A stretch of 64,000 nt of DNA from Turnera subulata (taxonomy: Eukaryota > Streptophyta > Magnoliopsida > Malpighiales > Passifloraceae): NCBI GenBank assembly GCA_028386065.3, contig JAKUCV010000901.1:64207-128206 (forward strand), given 5' to 3'. This document shows, in pieces, positions 55,693-64,000 of the stretch. Made by a program: the position numbers and the translations under genes. Below the pieces are notes generated by a model that was not told the DNA's origin, did not search any database, and saw only the letters and a program-made list of their open reading frames with translations. The stretch's first letter is position 1. Each line of letters begins with the position of its first letter.

Positions 55693-57392
55693 TGTAAGTT
55701 TCCCTAGAGCTATTATGACATTCATAACAAGCACAACAAGCAACGGAAACAAGGGAAACTATCCAAGAACCAAGTGAAGCATGCATAAACCGAATAATAA
55801 TTTTTACATACCTGGAAGGTTAGGATCTTTCACCTAACTTGTGTATGGAATCAGCAAGAGCAAGACAACGGCCTGGCTCCTCTAGCCATAGGTGTGCTTG
55901 GCACTAACCGAACCTTAGCAGTGTGCTTAGTTCGGAGCTCGAGGGGCCTGACTACACGATCGTTGTTCTTTTGGCCCACGGAAAACACACACACCAATTC
56001 TTCTATCTTTCACAAGGAAGAAGAAGAAGAAGAGGAGGTGTTTTTGGTGCTGTCAAAAACGTGCAAAGAGAGGGGAGGGAGCAACAAATATGATCTGATC
56101 ACTAACTCTCTCTAATCCCTCAATTAGTGCATAAGTGAATGGCCAACACTAATGGCCCATGATAATGACCTTTCATTATCATGTCCACCATTAGCCATAA
56201 GCAGACATAAACACTCCTCTCCACTAATCTCTGGTCAATAATTCAGATAATTATTGTCCCAAAACGATCCTGGTTCAACCACGGTTCAACCACGGTCCAA
56301 CCACACTCGGTCCAACCATAGTCCAACCACGGTTCAACCAACTGCTCGAATCAACGGTTCTTTGTGTATGACGCTGTAGGCACTTCTAACGTCCGGCAAT
56401 AATTGTAAAATCTCATTTTACAATTATAAACAAAGAGCGGCGTCTAGCAACACATCATTGCTTCCCGAACGACAAGATCAGTACTGATTCACTATGCCTC
56501 GGAATATGTCATCGTCCTTTCGTCCCATTACCAAGATCAAACACGAGACATGGAATATGTCAATCTCGTATATGTTTAATCTATGTTTCTTGATCCCCGA
56601 GTTAACTATATAAAACGGATACCCGCGATATCACCACATCACCTAATCCGAGCATGGCCATGCATTTAACAGTTCAACTCTATCAAGAAACCATCTGATA
56701 ATATACCCGTTATATGGGTCGGACGAATCCCCTCTTGATCAATCAAAACCCACTACATACTCTGAAACGTCCCGACCCGTATTTACCGTACACAGTAAAC
56801 ACAAGCCGGAACTGTAACAACCCAACCCAACATGACTCTGCATACAGTGAATAAAACATAAACCCTGGCTCAACAGCCCAAAAATAATAACAACAATATG
56901 GCCTTACGGCCCAACATCAATAACATCGTAACTGGCCCAACGGCCCAACAACAATAATAATCAGCATAGCGGAAGACTTATCAATATGCACAGCGGAAAA
57001 CTTATGACTCACATGACAACATGTGCAAAGCCCAATGCAACTAATGGATCCGAGTCCTGTCCAAGGGATGACGCCGCAGCCTGTCTGGAATGCAATATAC
57101 CTGAACAACAAATAACTCAACCTATGGGATGAAAGCCCGCAGGTGAGGAGTGAGTCTGAAGTGCCCACCGGGTAAACCCATAAGCAAAAATACATATACA
57201 TACACCGTAACTATTTCAAGTCACAACACAACAATTAACCAAGGTTCTCACGAACCTTAAATACACACTGGTAATTCTAGACACGCTATTCCAATTTTAT
57301 TATCAGGGCCCCTATCACAAGTTAAATGATGGCCGTCGCCTGGTAGTCAAGCTAGCTAGCCTGTGGACCCCGCCTTGGTACCTCCACGTATA

Positions 57393-57505
57393 ACTGGCAC
57401 AGACAGGGAGCAGACCCCAAGCACACTCTCCCCCAGCGCCTAAAATATAAATAAAACTGGTACAGACAGGGAGCAGACCCCAAGCACACTCTCCCCTAGC
57501 ACCAT
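57393..57505. repeat. 63-bp tandem duplication in solo LTR
   Basis: Two copies of a segment containing CAGACAGGGAGCAGACCCC and AAGCACACTCTCCCC, starting at 57393 and 57456. Confidence 0.8.
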
Positions 57506-59159
57506 AAATCAGACTACCATCTGGCTGTTCCAACATTTAACTGTGACTCACTAGATGTCTAAGTGTATTCAATTTTATTATTTCCTTTCCCTCGACTAAT
57601 TACCACATCTCTATTATCCATCCATTATCTCATTATCCCGAGCAGGCTCGCAGCCTCTCCGCTCGTCTGGATAATAACCAATATCAAACTGTCATCACAT
57701 AATAGTACCCCCGGTACTCAACTCTCACAATTCTACAGTCAACAACTACAATAGTCTTACTTATATCCACAATTCCAACAACAACAATAATATCAACAGC
57801 AACAATTATCAACCTAATTCGTCACAACAAACCACACACAGCCATAAAGTATCATGCCAGCATCATTGGACACAGTAAGCAAACAGCAACTTGATATCAC
57901 GGGATGTAAATAAATATTTACTTAACCTCACCTTAGCCGATTATCAAATACGGAATTCTCAACAGGTTCCAAAGCCGGTTCCACAGGAACTGCTCGATAT
58001 CATAACCTATACAACAAAACAACATGCTAACATAAACGCACATAATCGGTATTTTATGATGCCAAACTGCGTAATAACCCATCCCGGTTCTTATCCCTTA
58101 TTATTTCCATTTATCGAAAATATTTAACCATACGTATTTCCGAATATAATTTCGGTACCATATTTTAATTAAAACTCTTTTCAAAATATATATTTTCATA
58201 AAATAACCATAATTTCCAAAATAAGAATTATCATAATTTTTTCAGAAAATAATAACGTATTTATAATTTCTAGAAAATATATTGTATTTATCTTTTTCTA
58301 TGTACATATACAATTTAATTTCCAAACACAAAATATATTTAACTTAAATTTACAAAATACATATTTATATACATATACCGAAATCATAATTTTCCAGACG
58401 AAATAATATACAAATTAAATTTCCAGAAATTAATTTCAAGTTACATATATATTTTTTTCTAATTTAATAATAGTTTCCAAAACAAAACTTAATTATTTAA
58501 CCAAGTAAATATATTTATATTTTAGCAAAAATACCAGATCTAAATTGGCATTAATTTATTCAAAATAACTATATATTTTTTTTCAAAATTGAATATCAGA
58601 TTATGTTTAAATAAATATATACATAAATATAGTTTTTTTAAAAAAAATAAAACGAACTGGGCTTGAATAGTGTCGGCCCAGACCAAGGCAGCAGGCCCGA
58701 AGCACAGGCCCGCGTCCAAGACCCGGTCCATCACTGTTCAGCCCAACCCAGAAGCTCAGCGTCAACATAACCCAGAAATCAGTGCGACCCGAATACAATC
58801 GGACGGATCCTGCAGAAATCGGGTTGCTCACCTCGGGGTTGGCGATGGCGGCGCGACGGCAGGCGCGAGGAAGGGCGACGCAGCATCAACGACGACACGA
58901 GGGCGACTCCAAGGCGGCGGCAAACTGAGCACGGCGGCGGCAGGGGCTGAGCAGGAGCGGCTAAGGCACGACCCGCGGGTTGCACGACGGTTCAATGGCT
59001 GTTGGCGGCGCGTCGACGGACGAAACCGGCAGGAGGCGACGGGGTCTTGATGGCGATGGCGAGACGAGGCCAACGGTGGCGGTGATGCAGCGAACGGATG
59101 ACCGGAGATCTTCGAGGTGAACAGTAGCCGGCGGAAACCAAGGTGACGGTACTGTTCAT

Positions 59160-59452
59160 TTTCTTCCTTTTTCTATTTTCTTCTTCTTTTTTCCTGATTT
59201 TCCGAAATTCTTTTTTTGATTTTCATTTCTTTTCTTTTTTTTTTCCTCTCACAGTTTCTCTTTTCTTTTTTTTTATTATTTTTTTCATGTTTTTTTTCTT
59301 TTCCCTTTTTTCTTTTTCTCTCTTTTTTTTTTCTTTTTCTCTCTTTTTTTCTTTTTCTCTCTTTTCCTTTTTCTCTCTTTTTCTCTCTTTTCTTTTTTTT
59401 TCTTCTCTTCTTCCTCTCTTCTTCCTTTCCTCTCCTTCTTCTGCTTCCTTCC
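59160..59452. repeat. Long C/T (pyrimidine) tract
   Basis: About 290 bp almost free of purines, with TTTTTCTCTC-type units. The Phe/Ser/Leu-rich and Lys/Arg/Glu-rich open frames over it are artefacts of composition. Confidence 0.9.
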
Positions 59453-60230
59453 TTAAATAAACGGTGGATTACTGTAAAACCTGTGATTAAACTATTAATC
59501 ATGTGAGATCAATAATACAAGCGGGTCCGATCCGGACCAGAAAATAACCGATACCTCCTTAGTTATTTTCCGGTGTGATTTTCTGAGAAATTCCGAAACC
59601 CGAAAAATACCAACTTAGTTCCGAAAAATCCACGGGAAAATCACGAGCGCGAGAAAACACTCGGATTCGAAAAATGACTCCCGATTTACCTTGAATTAAT
59701 TACCCAAGATTAATTCAACAGTAAATCATGGTAAAACGACTTCTACAGTCCCGGTAAAATCCAAAATTTTACCCGGGCTGTTACATACTCATCATATACC
59801 CAATGACTACCCTTATGTCCACCCAGTTATGGATGACTAGGAATAATATCAAAGTACATGACTCATATGTTGGATACCTTGACGATCTCAGGTCGGAGCA
59901 CAATACATCTATAAGAACCACTAATGACATACATATAACGTTCCATGTAGGGTTCTTATGTGGGTCAGTCCGGTCCACAAGTTCTCTAACTTGTACCCGT
60001 ATGTAGAATCCATATCACATATAAATTCTCAACATACGCTAGCCTTAATTTATTATTACAACCCGTCCGTAATAATAACCAACTAGGGACATTTAAGAAT
60101 ACGTCAAGTATAAACTAGGGTTATAAATATGTGCAAGCAATTATCTCATAATCATATTTATTGGAATAACCTCAATGTATATACATGACTACAATCATCC
60201 ATAGATTGGCTTTTGGGCATATAACTAACA

Positions 60231-60245
60231 ATCTCCCACTTGCAC
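60231..60245 (-). other. Copia polypurine tract (first copy)
   Basis: Minus strand GTGCAAGTGGGAGAT ends at the LTR start TGTTAG. The same sequence recurs at 60597-60611 because of the duplicated gap flank. Confidence 0.85.
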
Positions 60246-60321
60246 TAAAGCCAATCATACATGTATCTAATACCTATGGATGCGCAATGACCATCATGCT
60301 TCTGCTGCGTGAGTGGCTTCG

Positions 60322-60519
60322 NNNNNNNNNNNNNNNNNNNNNNNNNNNNNNNNNNNNNNNNNNNNNNNNNNNNNNNNNNNNNNNNNNNNNNNNNNNNNNN
60401 NNNNNNNNNNNNNNNNNNNNNNNNNNNNNNNNNNNNNNNNNNNNNNNNNNNNNNNNNNNNNNNNNNNNNNNNNNNNNNNNNNNNNNNNNNNNNNNNNNNN
60501 NNNNNNNNNNNNNNNNNNN
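60322..60519. other. Assembly gap (198 N) with duplicated flanks
   Basis: The 168 bp before the gap (60154-60321) are repeated, apparently without change, right after it (60520-60687). This is most simply two contig ends that overlap but were not merged. Confidence 0.9.
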
Positions 60520-60757
60520 ATATTTATTGGAATAACCTCAATGTATATACATGACTACAATCATCCATAGATTGGCTTTTGGGCATATAACTAACAATCT
60601 CCCACTTGCACTAAAGCCAATCATACATGTATCTAATACCTATGGATGCGCAATGACCATCATGCTTCTGCTGCGTGAGTGGCTTCGTCAAGGGATCTGC
60701 TACATTGTTCTCAGAAGGAACTTTGCACAGCCTGACATCGCCTCTATCTATGATCTC

Positions 60758-61311
60758 TCAAATAAGATGATAGCGTCGGAGAATATGTTTGGATCTTTGG
60801 TGGAATCTAGGTTCTTGAGCTTGTGCGATTGTTCCATTGTTGTCACAATAGAGCTCAATCGGACTCTCAATACTAGGAACCACCCCAAGTTCAGTTACGA
60901 AGTTTTTAATCCAAACAGACTCTTTCGCTGCATCTGAGGCTGCAATGTACTCAGCCTCGGTTGTAGAATCTGCAACTGTCTTTTGCTTAGAACTCTTCCA
61001 GCATACAGCACCACCTCCAAGACAAAACACATAACCTGATTGCGATCTGAAATCATCCCTATCGGTTTGGAAGCTAGCATCGGTGTAACCCTTTACAACG
61101 AGCTCATCAACGCTTCCGTAAACCAGGAATGCATCCTTAGTCCTTCTCAAGTACTTAAGGATGTTCTTAATCGCTGTCCAGTGACTCTCTCTGGGATCAG
61201 ATTGGTACCTACTCGTAACACTCAGAGCATAAGCGACATCCGGTCGAGTATATAGCATGGCGTACATGATAGATCCTATTGCCGAAGCATAAGGGATCTG
61301 ACTCATCCGCT
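60758..61311 (-). pseudogene. Copia RNase H, end of pol
   Basis: [72 protein letters not shown] and HQRSKHILRRYHLI define the C-terminal RNase H of a Tork/Angela-like copia polyprotein. A TGA stop follows RYHLI. The frame then continues with VPSENNVADPLTKPL down to SIGIRYMYDWL, ending just before the polypurine tract. The upstream RT is cut off by the insertion at 61312. No other part of the body is in the window. Confidence 0.9.
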
Positions 61312-61814
61312 CTGTGAAGGCCCTCCCCCTGAGGGACCCACCAAATCCAGGTATTGTTACATCACTCCCTCCGCCCGATTAAATCCTTTACCATGCTGCA
61401 GCACTAGGGATTCGAACTCGGGACGTGATGCTTTTTATCCCCCTCAAGGAGAGCACCTTCACCAACTCATCTGCAGATGGGTTGGTGAAGGTGCTCTCCT
61501 TGAGGGGGATAAAAAGCATCACGTCCCGAGTTCGAATCCCTAGTGCTGCAGCATGGTAAAGGATTTAATCGGGCGGAGGGAGTGATGTAACAATACCTGG
61601 ATTTGGTGGGTCCCTTAGGGGGAGGGCCTTCACAAAAAAGGCGCCTTTTTTGTGAAGGCCCTCCCCCTGAGGGACCCACCAAATCCAGGTATTGTTACAT
61701 CACTCCCTCCGCCCGATTAAATCCTTTACCATGCTGCAGCACTAGGGATTCGAACTCGGGACGTGATGCTTTTTATCCCCCTCAAGGAGAGCACCTTCAC
61801 CAACCCATCTGCAG
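61312..61814. repeat. 169-bp tRNA-SINE-like unit in three mirrored copies
   Basis: The same unit occurs in orientation minus, plus, minus. The mirror points are the palindromes CTGCAG (61471-61476) and GGCGCC (61640-61645), exactly 169 bp apart; the third copy ends at another CTGCAG (61809-61814). The plus copy has an RNA polymerase III A-box match TGGTGAAGGTG (61483-61493) and a B-box GTTCGAATC (61530-61538), 36 nt apart, and ends with CACAAAAAAGG. The arms differ at only a few bases. It may be a tRNA-derived SINE that was mirrored; a foldback element or an assembly artefact are alternatives. Confidence 0.65.
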
Positions 61815-61817
61815 AGC

Positions 61818-64000
61818 TGAAACACCCGTGTCCCAATTTAACAATAAAATACCAAAATCAAGGAAATTACCAAAATACCCCTGAAACCAGGGACACGAAA
61901 ACCAATATAAACAATATCCAAAATCCTCAATAAAAACGAGATGTCATAAAGAACAAAAACCAATCCGGCTTATCAAGCCACAAACAACCCGGCATTCTGC
62001 CGAAACATCATCAGTACCAAATCCCGGCAAACTGCCGATAAAATAATCTAAAATCAAAAGTGACATCTCAATATAAATCCAATGCAGCGGAAAAGTCAAA
62101 CGGAGTAAAAATAATAGAAATAAAACAACATGCATGCCGACTCTATGGATCCAATCCGGGAGAACAAGCACAGCTACCTGCTGGGATGTCCACGTCCGTA
62201 CTCCGGGAAAAGAAGAAAGAGACTGCACGCTATCTAAGGTCTGAAAAACAACGTTGGCGATTATGTGAGTCGCCTACTCAGTGAGCAATATATATCTAAT
62301 TATGAGAGTGTGCAGATCAGGTCCGAAAGGAAAGAAGAACAACAGACTAGCATGCAACATACAACAATCAGTACTAACATGCCAACACAAACAAGCATAC
62401 AGTTTATTATTCTCCATCTGTGGTGTGTTAAGTTTTCTTATTATAATTTATTATTCAGGGCCCCTACTGTGTGCGTCGAGCTCGGTCCCGTCTCATGAGA
62501 CAACCAGGCATAAGCCCAAATACAACCAGGCACGAAGCCCAACATTACCATAGAGAGAGAGAGAGAGACAGAGAGAAAGAGGGAGGTAGAAAGGGGGAGG
62601 TAGAAGGAGGGAGGTAGAAACCGGTCATCATAGACCCACATGCAAATCTGCATAACACTTGCTAATCCGCAAGCAAACCCGAGGGGTATCACTTCCCGCT
62701 CGAAGCAACCGGTCATCAGCACACAGTAGCCTAACTTCTACTGTACATTATCTTTATCCACAAGTTATAAGTCTATGTGTGCCATTAGTTGTGATTAAAC
62801 AGGGTTGTGTGATAAAACATCTCAAACAGATAACCGGGTCTTCGACCCTCAACACATCACACCAAACACCCAGAATCACATCACATGTTATAAACCATAA
62901 CATTCCAATCATCCAGCTCATAAGCAAAAAAGTACACTTAGGCACACAACACAGATTACAGCATGTTAGCAAACAAGCATGCAACTCAAACAAACCATTC
63001 CAACGAGCTCATGCAAACAAACATAAAAAGATATATAAAGTCACCTCAATGACGATTGTCCTGTGGAGCTTTTCCCAAAACCGAACCACCAGCTCCCGAG
63101 GTAACACCCGTGCCTGAATACCAGCACATATACACATCACAAAAAAGTTTTTGAGGAAATAAACAAAACTATGCTTGAATGCCGATGTAAAGCTCAACTG
63201 AGTAAAACCCGTCCCCAATTAATCAGTTATGAAATTCCCGGGTCTAAACCCGACTTAATGTTCTCTCACCAAAAACTCCGAGTAACGGGACCAAAGGTTC
63301 ACCGGGCTTAAGCCCAACTAAGTCCAAGAATAATCCCTGAGCCTATGGTCCACTCATCATGTCGTTTATGAATTCCCGGCCTAAAGTCCAATCTAAGCCC
63401 AATTACAATTTCCGGGACTAAAGCCCACTTCCTTAAATCCATAATTAACCAATTATACGATTGGCCTCAAAGCCCGTTACTTAGGTCCAAGGTTAATGCG
63501 ATGTCCAAAGATTCCCGGCCTAAGGTTCTACCCGTGTCGGTATTTACCGGCCTAAGGTTCTACCCGTCGGTTTCCACTAAACACAATTAGATACAAAACC
63601 CAATTCCGAATATAAGTACATGCCATTAATGTATACAAATTACACATTAAAGTATACCGTTAAGTGCCGGAAATAACACCCGAGTCTTCGCCGGAAAAAC
63701 TCCCGAGCCTTCGCCGGATTTCGGTGAACTCGCCGGAAACACCCAAACTGTCCAACACAATCCCCACAACACTGTCACATCCAGAACAACAAACAAATAC
63801 CGAGCCAAACATCTCAACAGATCCATATTCCAAAGAAAAATTCGAAACCGAAAAGAGGATCGGAACCTTACCGGAATCAAACACTGCCCGGAGACACACA
63901 CGACAACCCGAGCCACAGCAACAAAGATTCAAGACAAACCTTCCTCAACAATTGCTGCCGAACCTACAAAACAAACCCCCTGCCGGAACCAACACGCAAC
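61818..64000 (-). mobile_element. GyA-type gypsy LTR, right end outside window
   Basis: Starts TGAAACACCCG and follows the same module order as 10239-12983: the ACTCAGTGAGCAATAT block, GTGTGCGTCGAGCTCGG, the GA-rich tract, then GGGCTTAAGCCC-type motifs near 63240-63540. No primer site adjoins the left end, so it is a solo LTR or the 3' LTR of a minus-strand element lying to the right. About 0.9 kb of LTR should remain beyond the window. Confidence 0.85.

Larger units (their letters stand above)
56763..59785 (-). mobile_element. Solo gypsy LTR in copia LTR
   Basis: 3023 bp, TGAAACGTCCCG to GGGCTGTTACA, with the perfect duplication tactc on both sides (56758-56762 and 59786-59790). It is distantly related to the GyA-type LTRs. 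Internal features are a 63-bp tandem duplication and a long pyrimidine tract. No internal element sequence. Confidence 0.92.
55693..60230 (-). repeat. 3' LTR of the copia element, split by a solo gypsy LTR
   Basis: It starts TGTTAGTTATATGCCC (minus strand) at 60230 and ends with CTTACA at 55693. The outer end is placed by aligning with the solo LTR (GTGAAAGATC...CAGGTA...TTATTCGGTTTA). It contains the gypsy LTR at 56763-59785. Confidence 0.8.
55693..61311 (-). mobile_element. Ty1/copia element, 3' portion (inserted in the LINE)
   Basis: The 3' LTR (60230-55693 on the minus strand) is preceded by a polypurine tract and the end of pol. The LTR minus its inserted solo LTR is 1510 bp, exactly the size of the solo copy at 8256-9765. 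The body is interrupted at about 61312 by the SINE-like block; the rest lies beyond the window or was lost. The left flank gtatt (55688-55692) would be its target duplication. Confidence 0.82.

Noticed and set aside
53438..55804. A 12-bp match aataataatttt at both ends of the LINE, resembling its target duplication.
   Set aside because: The right-hand copy lies inside sequence that aligns with the copia LTR (9640-9765), which continues to 55693. The match is an AT-rich coincidence.
59143..59502. Open frames of about 100 codons on both strands.
   Set aside because: Pure low-complexity translation of a pyrimidine tract.
61483..61538. A tRNA gene suggested by A and B boxes.
   Set aside because: No acceptor stem or anticodon arm can be drawn; the unit continues as SINE-like sequence.

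Overview
The window is plant nuclear DNA, most likely from a flowering plant with a large repeat-rich genome. It contains no host gene that I can support as intact. Essentially everything recognisable is transposon: Ty3/gypsy and Ty1/copia LTR retrotransposons of typical plant lineages (Tekay/Del-like, SIRE-like, Tork/Angela-like copia), L1-type LINEs, a CACTA element, a Mutator-like element carrying a captured gene fragment, and a tRNA-SINE-like unit. The DNA is a scaffolded assembly with a 198-base N run at 60322-60519.

Layout. Positions 1-32731 are one plus-strand gypsy element (here GyB) whose left end lies outside the window. Its 5' LTR is split by a copia LTR (1-1081) and by a minus-strand gypsy element, GyA (3219-21674, target duplication aatat on both sides). 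GyA carries a solo copia LTR in its gag (8256-9765, target duplication catac) and a third gypsy element, GyC, in its 5' LTR (12984-21360, target duplication tgacc). The 3' LTR of GyB holds a solo GyA-type LTR (29581-32495). This gives at least three levels of nesting, each supported by a target-site duplication or a clean LTR junction.

32732-38231 is old debris: a gypsy LTR end with a primer-binding site, a decayed minus-strand SIRE gag and LTR, and a non-autonomous CACTA element (35235-37861) whose left terminal repeat was hit by a short LINE. 38232-49935 is a young minus-strand SIRE-type copia element: 5' LTR, gag, pol, an additional ORF, polypurine tract, 3' LTR. Its coding frame is broken by only three stop codons. 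49936-53449 is AT-rich DNA with a perfect hairpin and a Pack-MULE-like element. 53450-55692 is a 5'-interrupted LINE. From 55693 to about 61311 there is the 3' part of a minus-strand copia element whose LTR contains another solo gypsy LTR. A mirrored SINE-like block (61312-61814) and a GyA-type LTR that runs off the right end (61818-64000) finish the window.

The most notable signal is inside the SIRE element. The palindrome ACATCGATGT occurs as 22 pairs (44 sites, 38 exact). In every pair the two starts are exactly 21 bp apart. Eight pairs sit in each LTR at a near-constant 73-bp period just upstream of a TATA box, five more sit upstream of the additional ORF, and one sits near the end of pol. 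The sequence between pairs is largely divergent while pairs and spacing are kept. This looks like a modular enhancer (two helical turns within a pair, seven between pairs) used for the LTR promoter and possibly for a second, internal promoter. Two other LTR families here also carry dense short palindromic motifs (CCAATTGG in GyC; GGGCCTAAGCCC-like in GyA/GyB).
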